A DNA stretch of 64,000 bases from Arenibacter aquaticus (GCF_003957295.1 NZ_RQPJ01000002.1:1-64000); one strand, 5' to 3'; positions 54,667 to 64,000 are shown, counted from the stretch's first letter. The notes: generated by a model from the sequence alone, not told the origin. A program made the numbers and translations.

Positions 54667-55589
54667 ACTTTTATTAATGGTAGATTCTTCTTTTTTAAGA
54701 CCAAATTCATTCCTTCAACTCCTTGTAAACCTCCTGTGTGTACTGCCAATATTTTAGTTCCGGGAGCAAAATAATCCTGCTTCACCAAGTCTAAAATACC
54801 ATATAACAGCTTTCCCGTATAAACGGGATCGGTAGGAATATTGGTCATTTCCTTAAAATGATTTATAAAGTCTATTAACTCCTTGGAGACCTTGGCATAT
54901 CCCCCAAAATGATAATTCAGGTTCAATTCCCAGTTTTCCTTGGCCACAAAATTACAAATATCTTTTTTTAGAAAATCACCTTTCAGTGAAGGAAACCCTA
55001 TAACTTGTTGATTCTCTTGTGAAGCATTAATAATACCCGCTATGGTACCACCGGTCCCCACACTGCTACAAATAACATTAAAATCCTTATCCTCCCTGCT
55101 CAAAATTTCCTCACACCCTTTTATGGCCAAGGCATTGGTACCCCCTTCGGGAACCAAATAAAATGGTCCTTCCTCCACTTGTAACGCTTCCAAATATGAA
55201 ATATTGGACCGCTGCTTATAGAGGCTTCTATTAACAAACCTAAATTCCATACCATGCTCATGTGCTTTGGCCAGGGTAGGGTTTAGCCTCCAACTTTCAA
55301 TTAGCTCCTCGCCCCTTATAACTCCAATGGTACGTAATCCATATTTTTTTCCAGCATAGGCCGTAGCCGCAATATGATTGGAAAATGCTCCTCCAAAGGT
55401 TAATAATGTATGCTGATTTTGTTCCTGTGCCGCAAGGATATTGTACTTCAATTTACGATACTTATTGCCAGATATAAAGGGATGTATCAGGTCTTCCCGC
55501 TTAACGAAAAGGGTAAGCTGCTTTTCTTTTAGAATAGGAAGATGTACTTCTTGATTAATTCCTTGCACTCTTATGCGTTTTAGCCCCAA
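54663..55589 (-). CDS. PLP-dependent ACC deaminase/D-cysteine desulfhydrase family enzyme
   Basis: A 308-residue cytoplasmic fold-type II PLP enzyme. The PLP Lys lies in HPFISGNKYRKLKYN; phosphate-binding glycines are in ICSSVGTGGTIAGI; TFGGAFSNHIAATAYAG holds the Asn/His stretch of the substrate-binding loop. ACC deaminase and D-cysteine desulfhydrase cannot be told apart by eye; D-cysteine desulfhydrase is the more usual role in heterotrophic flavobacteria. It sits in an operon with the peptidoglycan hydrolase and hemL, and overlaps the gene upstream by 10 bp. Confidence 0.88.
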   Translation of the reverse strand: MGLKRIRVQGINQEVHLPILKEKQLTLFVKREDLIHPFISGNKYRKLKYNILAAQEQNQHTLLTFGGAFSNHIAATAYAGKKYGLRTIGVIRGEELIESWRLNPTLAKAHEHGMEFRFVNRSLYKQRSNISYLEALQVEEGPFYLVPEGGTNALAIKGCEEILSREDKDFNVICSSVGTGGTIAGIINASQENQQVIGFPSLKGDFLKKDICNFVAKENWELNLNYHFGGYAKVSKELIDFINHFKEMTNIPTDPVYTGKLLYGILDLVKQDYFAPGTKILAVHTGGLQGVEGMNLVLKKKNLPLIKV

Positions 55590-55909
55590 AGATATTTAAT
55601 AAAGCTAAAAGGCCTTCTCTGCTGAAGATAATATAAATTGGATTCACAATGATAGGCCTCACGTTCAAAGCTAATATTTCTATACGCTTTATAGGCGTCA
55701 AAGTATATCAGGAACCTAATAATTCCTTCCAGGATATAGAGAAGATAAAAAGGGACAATAAGCAATTCCCGCTGTTGCTTGAGGTGAATCCGCTCATGAT
55801 TTATTAGAATAGCATCCTTCCTAAGCGAAGCACTCTTTAGTATGATGAATGGCCAAAGTGAAAGCCCAACGTAGTTCTTGTAAAAAAAATGTTTAAAAAC
55901 TAAAATCAT
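55580..55909 (-). CDS. Small membrane protein with HExxH motif
   Basis: A 109-residue protein with a hydrophobic N-terminal half and a second hydrophobic helix at about 50-70. HExxH is present in NHERIHLKQQREL (His38, Glu39, His42), and FEREAY near residue 82-86 could provide a third zinc ligand, as in gluzincin proteases. It is much smaller than M48/M56 proteases, so it may be a minimal peptidase or a degenerate one. It is the first gene of the operon with the PLP enzyme, glucosaminidase and hemL. Confidence 0.65.
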   Translation of the reverse strand: MILVFKHFFYKNYVGLSLWPFIILKSASLRKDAILINHERIHLKQQRELLIVPFYLLYILEGIIRFLIYFDAYKAYRNISFEREAYHCESNLYYLQQRRPFSFIKYLWG

Positions 55910-55996
55910 ATCAACGCTATTCCGTTACTTTAAATATATAACCTCGATTTCAAAAGTTGTACCATAATCGACTTACTACCAACATAATAGGTTTAA

Positions 55997-56254
<258 letters not shown>

Positions 56255-56319
56255 AGTGTTCGGCATGATTTTTGAGACTAAATAATAGGAATATTAGTAC
56301 TAATTCAAAAAAAATAGCT

Positions 56320-56877
56320 ATGAAAAAAATTAGATTTTTAGTCGTTCCGGTAATGGTATTGCTTTTCTTAAGTTCTTGTACCTCGGTTCGTGTATTATCG
56401 GATTATGATAAGGACGCCAATTTTAATTCGTTCAAAACTTATGCATTCTACAAGACTGGTATAGATAAGGCACAAATATCCGATTTGGACAAGAAAAGAA
56501 TCCTGCACGCCATAGACAACGAGATGAACTCTAGAGGCTTTGTAAAATCCGAGAATCCAGATATTTTATTAAGCATCTTTACCAAAGAAAGGCAACAGGT
56601 AGATGTATACAGCAACTATTGGGGAGCTGGATTCTATGGCTGGGGCTGGCATCCTTTTTACTGGGGAAATCCGTATCCCGGGAACAATGTAAGCACAAGG
56701 ACCGAAGGTTCTTTATATATTGATGTAATCGACGCCAAAAACAAGGAATTGGTGTGGCAAGGTAGAGGGGTTGGCACCTTAAACAATATTAGAAACATTG
56801 AAAAAAAGGAAGAACGAATCAAGGAATTTGTTTCTGAAATTTTAAAAGCCTATCCTCCAGGAACAGCTTTAAATTAA
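56320..56877 (+). CDS. DUF4136 lipoprotein
   Basis: A 185-residue lipoprotein: MKKIRFLVVPVMVLLFLSSC with Cys20. The DUF4136 domain fills the rest (VRVLSDYDKDANFNSFKTYAF, RILHAIDNEMNSRGF, a Trp/Tyr/Gly-rich loop GAGFYGWGWHPFYWG, and LVWQGRGVGTLN). The frame extends 48 bases upstream, but the signal peptide fixes the start at 56320. The family is common in envelopes of Gram-negative bacteria with no assigned role. Confidence 0.9.
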   Translation: MKKIRFLVVPVMVLLFLSSCTSVRVLSDYDKDANFNSFKTYAFYKTGIDKAQISDLDKKRILHAIDNEMNSRGFVKSENPDILLSIFTKERQQVDVYSNYWGAGFYGWGWHPFYWGNPYPGNNVSTRTEGSLYIDVIDAKNKELVWQGRGVGTLNNIRNIEKKEERIKEFVSEILKAYPPGTALN

Positions 56878-57021
56878 ACACCCTTTTGACATAAGACCTC
56901 CTCGTGGCCAATACAGTTAGGAGTTCATAGCATATTTAAGATATACATTCTCTGTTGACGCATTGCCCAACTTAAATGTTTGTACTTATACATAGGACAA
57001 TTTAGATTAAAATCCCCCAAG

Positions 57022-57058
57022 AAATCCCCTATCACTTTTTCGGTAGGGGATTTTTTTT
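57022..57058 (+). terminator. Terminator downstream of the DUF4136 gene
   Basis: AAATCCCCTA pairs perfectly with TAGGGGATTT around a 12-base loop and is followed by nine T. It lies 145 bp after the DUF4136 stop. Confidence 0.8.
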
Positions 57059-57240
57059 TGTTGTTCTTGGCAAAAAGAAGTCCGTCTCTTTCCCAGAACA
57101 AGCGTCATATCCTAGTTGCCTAAACATGTTGAACAATACCAAATAGCGGAACCAGGACATCAAAAATAGACCCTATCCTACGATAAGAATGTACAAGATT
57201 TGTTTACCACTTCTACCCGTTTCATAATTAATGATACCCC

Positions 57241-57271
57241 TTGGGGAACATAGAGGCATTTTGTATCTTTA
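57241..57271 (+). promoter_or_regulatory. Candidate promoter of the aromatic amino acid hydroxylase gene
   Basis: TTG, a 20-base spacer and TATCTTTA match the consensus with one changed base (last G to A). A start near 57278 would give an unusually long 5' leader of about 210 bases before the ATG at 57489. Confidence 0.35.
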
Positions 57272-57488
57272 ATAATGTGAGTATGATGATACTAAATGTC
57301 AATAAATTGGGTAGAACAAGGTTATTTGAGCAAGAAAGGCAACCTCAAACAGTAGTAATGGGAAGCTTGAGACAACTGAATAAAAACCACTCTTCTACAC
57401 CTTAAACAACAGAAGCCTTAACATTTACAGACCCGTCTTCTGTCTATTGAATTATCTTTTAAATAAAATCCATACTAAACAAACCGAG

Positions 57489-59240
57489 ATGACTTTTAAG
57501 AGCAACTACATATTGGATAGGCTTCCCAAACACCTGAAGCAATATATTAAACCTCAGAATTATGAGGACTATACTTCCATAGACCAGGCAGTATGGCGCT
57601 ATGTAATGCGAAAGAATGTAGATTACCTCAGCAAAGCGGCACACAAAAGCTACATGGATGGCCTAATAAAGACAGGAATTTCTATAGATTACATTCCCAA
57701 TATGTACGGCATGAACCGTATTCTAAAGGAAATAGGTTGGGCAGCCGTAGCCGTAGACGGCTTTATACCCCCCTCAGCTTTTATGGAATTCCAGGCCTAC
57801 AATGTACTGGTTATTGCATCGGACATTAGACAATTGGACCATATAGAATATACACCTGCACCAGACATCATCCATGAAGGAGCTGGGCATGCGCCTATCA
57901 TCGCCAATCCAGAATACGCAGAATATTTAAGGCGGTTTGGAGAAATAGGCTCTAAAGCCATATCCAGTGCCAAGGACTATGAACTATATGAGGCAGTAAG
58001 ACATTTGTCCATTATAAAAGAAGCGGAAGGCACCCCCCAAGACCTTATAGATAAGGCCCAAAAGAAGATTGAGGCATTACAGGAAGATATGGGAGAACCC
58101 AGTGAGATGGCCCTTATAAGAAACCTACATTGGTGGACGGTGGAATACGGCCTTATAGGCAGCCTGGACAAACCTAAAATATACGGCGCTGGCTTATTAT
58201 CCTCAATTGGTGAAAGTGCATGGTGTATGAGCAACAAGGTTCTTAAATTACCCTATTCCATCAAGGCGGCACATACCTCCTTTGATATTACGCAACCACA
58301 ACCACAACTTTTTGTTACCCCAGATTTTGCTTACCTCAGTCAGGTATTGGAGGAATTTGCAAATACCATGGCCTTGCGAAAAGGTGGCCTTAGCGGCTTA
58401 CAAAAACTAATCAACTCCAAGGAATTGGGCACGGTAGAACTTAGCACGGGCCTACAAATATCCGGGCACCTAAGCCATGTAATTGACTATGAGGGCAAGC
58501 CCATTTACCTACAAACCAACGGAAACACTGCCCTTTCATACAGGGAAAAGGAGTTAATAGGCCACGGCACCCAACAACACCCCAATGGATTTGGCTCTCC
58601 CATAGGCAAACTAAAAGGCATCAATTTGGCCATTGAGGATATGAGCCCTCGCGATTTGCAGGCATATAACATTTATGAGGGAGAGGCTGTTTCCCTAGAA
58701 TTTGTTGGCAACATCAAGGTTCAAGGAAAAATCATTACCGGGACCAGGAACCTAAAAGGGGAAATTATCCTTATTACACTGGCCAACTGTACGGTAAGCC
58801 ACCATGATACTATACTCTTTAACTCGGATCAAGGTCTTTATCATATGGCCGTTGGGGAACAGGTAGTATCCGTATTTAACGGTCCGGCAGATTTAAGAAG
58901 TTTTGACCTGGTAACCCACCAGCTTAGTGAACCCACCATTAAAGCCACTAAAACCAAGGAAAAACAGCAATTGGAACAATTGTACCAACAGGTCAGGGAT
59001 TTTAGGGAAGGCACCAATACTACCATATCCAGAAACAAGGTGTTCCGTGAACTTAAAACCCATTTCCCTCAAGACTGGCTGTTGGCTATTGAGCTATATG
59101 AATTGGCAAAAATCAATGGGGATGAAAGATTTTCAGAAGCTCTAATACTACACTTGGAAAGTGTAAAACAGCACAAACCAAAAGTTGGAAATTTAATTGA
59201 TGATGGCCTAGAACTGGTGAATAAAAGCTTGGTAAGCTAA
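57489..59240 (+). CDS. Aromatic amino acid hydroxylase, long Bacteroidota form
   Basis: A 583-residue protein of the tetrahydropterin- and iron-dependent hydroxylases, most likely phenylalanine 4-monooxygenase. The start is the ATG that gives MTFKSNYILDRLPKHLK. Iron ligands are His129 and His134 in IIHEGAGHAPI and probably Glu219 in WTVEYGLIG. The spacing from His134 to Glu219 (85 residues) is about 40 longer than in short bacterial enzymes because of a helical insert (about 155-200). After the catalytic part (to about 310) the protein has an extra region of roughly 270 residues. It stands alone, with a CE15-like esterase gene 60 bp downstream on the same strand. Confidence 0.88.
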   Translation: MTFKSNYILDRLPKHLKQYIKPQNYEDYTSIDQAVWRYVMRKNVDYLSKAAHKSYMDGLIKTGISIDYIPNMYGMNRILKEIGWAAVAVDGFIPPSAFMEFQAYNVLVIASDIRQLDHIEYTPAPDIIHEGAGHAPIIANPEYAEYLRRFGEIGSKAISSAKDYELYEAVRHLSIIKEAEGTPQDLIDKAQKKIEALQEDMGEPSEMALIRNLHWWTVEYGLIGSLDKPKIYGAGLLSSIGESAWCMSNKVLKLPYSIKAAHTSFDITQPQPQLFVTPDFAYLSQVLEEFANTMALRKGGLSGLQKLINSKELGTVELSTGLQISGHLSHVIDYEGKPIYLQTNGNTALSYREKELIGHGTQQHPNGFGSPIGKLKGINLAIEDMSPRDLQAYNIYEGEAVSLEFVGNIKVQGKIITGTRNLKGEIILITLANCTVSHHDTILFNSDQGLYHMAVGEQVVSVFNGPADLRSFDLVTHQLSEPTIKATKTKEKQQLEQLYQQVRDFREGTNTTISRNKVFRELKTHFPQDWLLAIELYELAKINGDERFSEALILHLESVKQHKPKVGNLIDDGLELVNKSLVS

Positions 59241-59300
59241 CTGCCAATAAACTTTCAAGGGGAATCACTATATTTATGATCCGACCATAAACAAACCAAA

Positions 59301-60566
59301 ATGAAACGCCTTATAAGTTTTAGCTTCATCATTTTCATGTTATCCATGAGTATCGTACAATCCCAAACCGTCTATGACGAAAGCAAGGTCCCTAATTTTA
59401 AGGTACCCGATGCGTTATTGACATTTAAAGGGAAAAAAATCAATTCCGTTAAAAAATGGGAAAAAGTAAGAAGACCGGAATTACTGCATTATTTTAAAAA
59501 CAAGGTGTACGGCAGGATACCAAAAACCCTCGAGATAGACTCCTATACCGTTTTAGAAGAGGATAGCAATGCCCTGAATGGCAAGGCCAAACGAAAACAG
59601 ATAGCTCTCAGTTTTAAGCACAACAACAAATCCCTTAGTTTTACCATCCTCCTCTATCTACCTAAAGAGGAACAAAATCCCCCATTATTTTTGGGATATA
59701 ACTTTTACGGAAATCACACCATTACCAATGACGAGGCTGTCTTAATTTCAACGGCTTGGACCCGTAACAACGAATCCTTTGGCATTAAAAATAATAGCTT
59801 GGACGAGGCATCCAGAGGCAAGAGAACCCATCGCTGGGCCATTGAAAAAATTCTGAAAGCAGGCTATGGCCTAGCTACCATTTATTATGGGGAGGTAGAC
59901 CCGGACACAAACGATTTCTCAGACGGCATCCATTCCCTTTTGTACAACAAAAACCAAACCCAGCCAAAACCGGACGAATGGGGCAGTATTGCTGCATGGA
60001 GCTGGGGAATGTCCAGGGCATTGGACTATTTTGAAAAAGACAAGGATGTCAATGCAAACAAGGTCATTGCTTTTGGCCATTCCCGTTTGGGAAAAACATC
60101 TTTATGGGCTGGAGCCACAGATCAGCGATTTGCAGGGGTTATCTCTAACAATTCCGGATGTGGGGGCGCCGCCCTCTCCAAGCGTAAATTTGGGGAGACC
60201 ATCGAGAAAATAAACCATTCCTTTCCGCACTGGTTCTGTGATAATTTTAAGCAATTTAATAATAACGAGGAAGCCCTGGTAGTGGACCAACACCAATTAT
60301 TAAGCCTTATTGCCCCACGACCCCTATATGTGGCCAGCGCAGAAGAAGATCAATGGGCAGATCCCAAAGGAGAATTTCTTTCTGCCTACTATGCGTCTCC
60401 GGTGTGGGATCTGTATAATAAACAAGGCATAGAGCACATGCAAATGCCCAAGGTCAATGAACCTATCCACAGCACGGTTTCATATCACATCCGCAGCGGT
60501 AAACACGATGTTACCGATTATGATTGGGAAAATTATATAAAATGGGCAGATACCTTTGTAAAGTAA
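59301..60566 (+). CDS. CE15-type glucuronoyl esterase-like exported hydrolase
   Basis: A 421-residue exported enzyme (signal residues 1-21, ending VQSQ) with an alpha/beta-hydrolase fold. The nucleophile Ser261 lies in FGHSRLGKTSLWAGA, the typical GxSRxGK motif of bacterial CE15; the catalytic His402 lies in IRSGKHDVTDYDW, and an acid in the SAEEDQWADPKGE loop. Family members cut the ester between glucuronic acid and lignin or other alcohols. No xylan or glucuronan enzyme is adjacent, so substrate and pathway are unclear. Confidence 0.87.
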   Translation: MKRLISFSFIIFMLSMSIVQSQTVYDESKVPNFKVPDALLTFKGKKINSVKKWEKVRRPELLHYFKNKVYGRIPKTLEIDSYTVLEEDSNALNGKAKRKQIALSFKHNNKSLSFTILLYLPKEEQNPPLFLGYNFYGNHTITNDEAVLISTAWTRNNESFGIKNNSLDEASRGKRTHRWAIEKILKAGYGLATIYYGEVDPDTNDFSDGIHSLLYNKNQTQPKPDEWGSIAAWSWGMSRALDYFEKDKDVNANKVIAFGHSRLGKTSLWAGATDQRFAGVISNNSGCGGAALSKRKFGETIEKINHSFPHWFCDNFKQFNNNEEALVVDQHQLLSLIAPRPLYVASAEEDQWADPKGEFLSAYYASPVWDLYNKQGIEHMQMPKVNEPIHSTVSYHIRSGKHDVTDYDWENYIKWADTFVK

Positions 60567-60582
60567 GTAAGGACAGCCGTGT

Positions 60583-61194
60583 CTAATCCAAAAACCGAAA
60601 GGCATCCAAATTATCTATGTTCCTATCACCATACACCAATGTCCAACCCATGGAATTGGTAATCAACAAAAATTTGGAAAGTTCACTCAACAACCGGTTT
60701 TCTGCATTGGATCTAAGGGAAGACGACTCTACCTTTTTCAGAAGGGAGGCATTAACATTATGCTTAATCTTGTTATAGTCATCGGCATTGAACTGATTTA
60801 AAAAATCCGAACTTACATCGTAATACTCAAAATCCGGGTTTATTTTTATTTCGGGCTTTGGAATGTTCAGGATTCTCAATGTTTTGGTTTTCTCGTCCAT
60901 TTCAAACTCAATCAGGCTTAGGTCATAGGCCACGGTCACTTCTGCATTAACCACCACCAATGCTTTTTTATCGGCCGTTAGCAAGGGTCCGAATAATTGT
61001 TGGGAGTCCTTGTAATTGTACACTTCTGCAAAATGACCTTCGGAAACTATAAGTTTGGAAACCTTTTTTATCTGCTCTTGGATGAGCATGGAATTTTCTT
61101 TAAGTATCGACTGTTCTTCCCTCCTTTCTATACAAGAACGATAAATGAACAGTACGGCCAGGGTAAGGACTACCCCTATCAGTATTTTCTTCAT
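60583..61194 (-). CDS. DUF4230 protein
   Basis: A 203-residue protein with one N-terminal membrane helix (residues about 4-20, MKKILIGVVLTLAVLFIY). A DUF4230 domain fills the rest (EGHFAEVYNYKD, KKALVVVNAEVTVAYDLSLIEF, ILNIPKPEIKINPDFEYYDV). Function not known. It lies 3 bp after the GSCFA gene in the same minus-strand operon and ends 17 bp from the converging esterase gene. Confidence 0.85.
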   Translation of the reverse strand: MKKILIGVVLTLAVLFIYRSCIERREEQSILKENSMLIQEQIKKVSKLIVSEGHFAEVYNYKDSQQLFGPLLTADKKALVVVNAEVTVAYDLSLIEFEMDEKTKTLRILNIPKPEIKINPDFEYYDVSSDFLNQFNADDYNKIKHNVNASLLKKVESSSLRSNAENRLLSELSKFLLITNSMGWTLVYGDRNIDNLDAFRFLD

Positions 61195-61197
61195 GCA

Positions 61198-62148
61198 CTA
61201 AAATTTCATATAAGGATACTGCTTCTGAAGGTACGCAATTTTTTGGTCAAGCTTCCTTAAGAATTGCCGGTGCTTGTCCGATTCCGGATTAAAAGGCCTA
61301 TGGTTCAATCCGTTTTGCACAGCTGCCACCTTATCCATTTGGGGCAATACCTCCTTGGCTACCCATACCGATATAAACTTCTCCCAAATATAATCAATGG
61401 CCAATGAATTGGGGTGTACCATATCCCTATCGTAATAGCGATAATCCCGCAATTCGTCCATCATAATCTCATATGCCGGAAAATAGGATGCCTGGGGCAA
61501 TTTGCCCAGCACCTCATGGACAGCGCTAATTAAATTGGCCTTACTACGCTGATTTTCCACAAATCCATCTTTTAAGTGGCGTACGGGAGAAACAGTAAGG
61601 ATAACCTTAACCCCGGGAACCCTGCTCTGTAGCAAAGAAATAGTATCCAACAAAGCGTTGGCTATAGAAGAAGTGTCCAGCAATATTTTCTCAAAATTCT
61701 TCTGGGGCACTTTATGACAATTGGCAATAATACAGTTGGTTTGTTTATACTTGTAAGCCCAAGCCGTCCCCAGAGTAATTATTACATGGGTTACCCCGTT
61801 AAGGCAATCAGTCGTACTGCTCGAAGCATTTTCTATGGCCTGCAAGGTTTCGGTTTTTTCCGATCTACTTAGGTCTGAATGCACATCCAATGCTTGCCAT
61901 TTTTCATTGGAAAACACCAAATGTTCTTCTGGAAATTCAGTTCCGGAGACCACTTTTTTGGCAACCTTATGTATAGCCGTTGCTTGGTAGAGGATCCCAA
62001 ATGGGTTTACGAGCGATTGAAACTTATAATGCTGAAACCTATCCCCAATATTCTCCGCAAAACAGGAGCCCAACAAAAGTAATTTACTATGGTAATCTAT
62101 TTTGGGACCTTCTTCAGATAAAGGTATTTGGGTCTGTAACTTCATCAT
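61198..62148 (-). CDS. GSCFA-domain protein
   Basis: A 316-residue protein, no clear signal peptide. The name-giving motif is LLLLGSCFAENIGDRF near residue 25, followed by VNPFGILYQATAIHK; ILTVSPVRHLKDG and YRYYDRDMVHPNSLAIDYIWEKF are further blocks, with the latter supplying an Asp/His pair. The family is SGNH-hydrolase-like; substrate not known. It is encoded with the DUF4230 protein, downstream of alaS but on its own side of a hairpin. Confidence 0.88.
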   Translation of the reverse strand: MMKLQTQIPLSEEGPKIDYHSKLLLLGSCFAENIGDRFQHYKFQSLVNPFGILYQATAIHKVAKKVVSGTEFPEEHLVFSNEKWQALDVHSDLSRSEKTETLQAIENASSSTTDCLNGVTHVIITLGTAWAYKYKQTNCIIANCHKVPQKNFEKILLDTSSIANALLDTISLLQSRVPGVKVILTVSPVRHLKDGFVENQRSKANLISAVHEVLGKLPQASYFPAYEIMMDELRDYRYYDRDMVHPNSLAIDYIWEKFISVWVAKEVLPQMDKVAAVQNGLNHRPFNPESDKHRQFLRKLDQKIAYLQKQYPYMKF

Positions 62149-62195
62149 CTTCTCAATTTCTTTGATATATTCGTTTGCCGTTGAACTATAAAGCT

Positions 62196-62227
62196 ACTGT
62201 ATCACCATATTGTTTAGTTGATACAGT
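62196..62227. repeat. 9-bp perfect hairpin between alaS and the GSCFA gene
   Basis: ACTGTATCA and TGATACAGT with a 14-base loop. No long T run follows on the minus strand, so it is a weak terminator or a control element at the end of alaS. Confidence 0.45.
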
Positions 62228-62293
62228 GCCATATCATTTAAAATTGGATACCGCATCCCAATATTCTACATACTTCCCAATAACAGGGACAGT

Positions 62294-64000
62294 CTAGCCA
62301 AGATAACTCTTTGCATTTTCCAAGGCTTCCATTATCCCGGCAGGGTTCTTACCGCCGGCAGTAGCAAAAAATGGCTGACCGCCACCTCCACCTTGGATAA
62401 ATTTCCCCAATTCCCTAACTATGGTCCCGGCATTTAACTTTCTGTCACCCACCAATTCCTTGGAAATATAACAAGACAAAATAGCCTTTCCGTCCTTTTC
62501 TGAGGCAAAAAGCAAAAACAGGTCATCCCTATTTTGGCCCATGTCAAAGCATATATCCTTTATTCCTTGGGCATCCAAATCTACCTTCTTGGCCAAATAT
62601 TGGATTCCGTTCACTTCTGTAAGTTCCTTCAACAGTTCTCCCTTAACATTTTTGGCCTTTTCCTTAAGGAGGTTTTCTACCTCTTTCTTCAATCGCACAT
62701 TCTCTTCTTGCAAGGAGGCCACGGCTTTTACTGGTTCTTTGGCATTGTTCAATAATTCTTTTATCTCCAATAGGGTATTGTTGCTCTCTGCATAGAAATC
62801 CTTTACCGCATCCGAGGTTATGGCTTCTATCCTCCTGATCCCAGAGGCCACGGCTCCTTCCGATCTAATCTTAAAATGCCAGATATCGGCGGTGTTCTGT
62901 ACATGGGTACCCCCACAAAGTTCAATAGATTGCCCAAAACGGACAGTTCTCACCGTATCCCCGTATTTTTCCCCGAACAGGGCCATAGCCCCTTCTTCCA
63001 AGGCCTTTTCCATAGGCACGTTGCGCTGTTCTTCCAAGGGCAGGCCATTACTGATCCTGGCATTTACAAAACTTTCAATCTGTTGCAGCTCGTCTACACT
63101 TACTTTGGCAAAGTGCGAAAAATCAAATCGCAGGTACTTGGAATGCACCGCTGAACCTTTCTGCTCTACATGTTCTCCCAATACTTCCCGTAAAGCCTGA
63201 TGCAATAAATGCGTAGCGGTGTGGTTGCTAGCCGTTCTTTTGCGTTGTTTCTGATCTACTACTGCCTTAAATTTCTCCTCTAGGTGAGTGGGCAATTCCT
63301 TGGCAAAATGCACTATTTCATTATTCTCTCTCTTCGTATCAAGAATATAGAAAACATTACCATTAGAGGCCTCCAAATATCCTTTATCACCTACTTGCCC
63401 CCCACCTTCAGGGTAAAATGGCGTTAGGTTAAATACTAATTGATATTGCTCACCTTCCTTTTTGGAAGTTACTTTTCTAAACTTTACAATTTTTACGGTG
63501 GTTTCTAAATTGTCATAGCCTACAAACTCCTGTTGAAGGTCGTCTGCCAATACCACCCAGTCTTCTTTGGACACCTCGGATGCCGATCTAGAGCGATTTT
63601 TTTGCTCCTGCATAGCCTTTTCAAATCCAGCCTCATCCAATACATATCCCCTTTCCCCCAAAATTAGAGCGGTAAGATCTATAGGAAATCCAAAGGTATC
63701 ATAAAGCTCAAATGCCTTTCTACCGTCAATCTTTTTATCCTTACTCCCCGAAACTATATTATCTAGCAATAGTAACCCTTGGTCCAAGGTCTTTAAAAAG
63801 GAATGCTCTTCCTCCTTTACTACATTTTCTATTAGCTGACGTTGGTCCTTAATTTCTGGAAAGGCTTTCCCCATAGTATCGGACAGTACTTTTACCAAAC
63901 GGAACATAAAGGGTTCCTTGGTGTCCAAAAAAGTAAACCCATAGCGGATGGCCCTTCTCAATATTCTTCGGATCACGTAACCTGCACCAGTATTACTGGG
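62294..64000 (-). CDS. alaS: Alanyl-tRNA synthetase, C-terminal part (cut by the window edge)
   Basis: The last 568 residues of alanyl-tRNA synthetase; the reading frame is open to position 64000 and begins with [21 protein letters not shown], so the start lies outside. It should not be read as starting at the in-frame GTG codon at 63976. The end of the aminoacylation domain is followed by the editing domain ([16 protein letters not shown] with the HxxxH zinc motif, and [12 protein letters not shown]), a coiled coil (about two thirds through, [21 protein letters not shown]) and the C-Ala domain with the glycine-rich [14 protein letters not shown]. Charges tRNA-Ala and removes mischarged Ser and Gly. 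Confidence 0.97.
   Translation of the reverse strand, partial: PSNTGAGYVIRRILRRAIRYGFTFLDTKEPFMFRLVKVLSDTMGKAFPEIKDQRQLIENVVKEEEHSFLKTLDQGLLLLDNIVSGSKDKKIDGRKAFELYDTFGFPIDLTALILGERGYVLDEAGFEKAMQEQKNRSRSASEVSKEDWVVLADDLQQEFVGYDNLETTVKIVKFRKVTSKKEGEQYQLVFNLTPFYPEGGGQVGDKGYLEASNGNVFYILDTKRENNEIVHFAKELPTHLEEKFKAVVDQKQRKRTASNHTATHLLHQALREVLGEHVEQKGSAVHSKYLRFDFSHFAKVSVDELQQIESFVNARISNGLPLEEQRNVPMEKALEEGAMALFGEKYGDTVRTVRFGQSIELCGGTHVQNTADIWHFKIRSEGAVASGIRRIEAITSDAVKDFYAESNNTLLEIKELLNNAKEPVKAVASLQEENVRLKKEVENLLKEKAKNVKGELLKELTEVNGIQYLAKKVDLDAQGIKDICFDMGQNRDDLFLLFASEKDGKAILSCYISKELVGDRKLNAGTIVRELGKFIQGGGGGQPFFATAGGKNPAGIMEALENAKSYLG

Larger units (their letters stand above)
56878..57488. other. Intergenic region before the hydroxylase gene
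   Basis: 611 bases. It contains a terminator (57022-57053) and a candidate promoter (57241-57271). A 40-codon open frame (57283-57405) lies between the promoter and the hydroxylase start; it has no recognised family and I treat it as unproven. Confidence 0.45.

Noticed and set aside
63976-64000. Start of alaS at the GTG at 63976
   Set aside because: The frame stays open to the window edge and the upstream codons (PSNTGAGYV) fit the conserved alanyl-tRNA synthetase block, so the gene is cut, not started here.

Overview
The window looks like chromosomal DNA of a marine member of the Flavobacteriaceae (Bacteroidota). The evidence is the base composition (AT-rich), the lack of Shine-Dalgarno sites, several promoters of the Bacteroidota form TTG-N18-20-TAnnTTTG, two SusC/SusD pairs, many SusD-type and other lipoproteins with short lipoboxes, and families that are mostly seen in this phylum (Porin_10, GSCFA, DUF5522, long aromatic amino acid hydroxylase). 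No rRNA, tRNA, CRISPR array, phage or insertion sequence was recognised. The species cannot be named from the sequence alone.

Layout. 1-615: gene-free, with two tandem promoters that fire leftwards out of the window. 616-7658 (minus): a porin-like barrel and an enzyme-free SusC/SusD pair. 8140-16644: housekeeping and envelope genes (rnhB, a large lipoprotein, OmpA-family protein, TapB/DUF3108-like protein, lipB, a 51-residue YqaE/Pmp3 protein, lysS). 16785-46628: the accessory core, a polysaccharide utilisation locus. Its minus arm holds AraC regulator, SusC, SusD and a giant VCBS/UnbV lipoprotein; its plus arm holds sulfatase, sugar-porter MFS, SGNH hydrolase, GH2, DUF5107-TPR, GH2. A second plus-strand operon follows: DUF1549/DUF1553 c-type cytochrome, Tat-exported DUF1501 protein, exported TIM-barrel protein, and a DUF2231 membrane cytochrome. 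This set is best known from Planctomycetes. 46813-52454: an SLC13 transporter, a large zinc metalloprotease, two tandem paralogous mini-membrane proteins and a Spy/CpxP-like protein. 52522-64000: hemL operon with peptidoglycan hydrolase, a PLP enzyme and a small HExxH membrane protein, DUF5522, DUF4136, an aromatic amino acid hydroxylase, a CE15-type esterase, DUF4230, GSCFA and the C-terminal part of alaS.

How the genes may work together. The SusC/D pair would import glycan fragments; the sulfatase, two GH2 enzymes and SGNH hydrolase would remove sulfate, sugars and acyl groups in the periplasm; the MFS porter would import the sugar; and the DUF5107-TPR protein, which has no signal peptide, would act in the cytoplasm. 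A recurring motif ATGGACA, mostly paired with a second ATGGA-like half-site 19-20 bp away, is found in the three main intergenic regions of this locus (upstream of susC, between araC and the sulfatase, and upstream of the cytochrome operon). I infer it to be the binding site of the AraC regulator, which would join the cytochrome operon to the glycan regulon. This is the most interesting signal in the window: a glycan locus that may be wired to a periplasmic redox module. The substrate is not determined.
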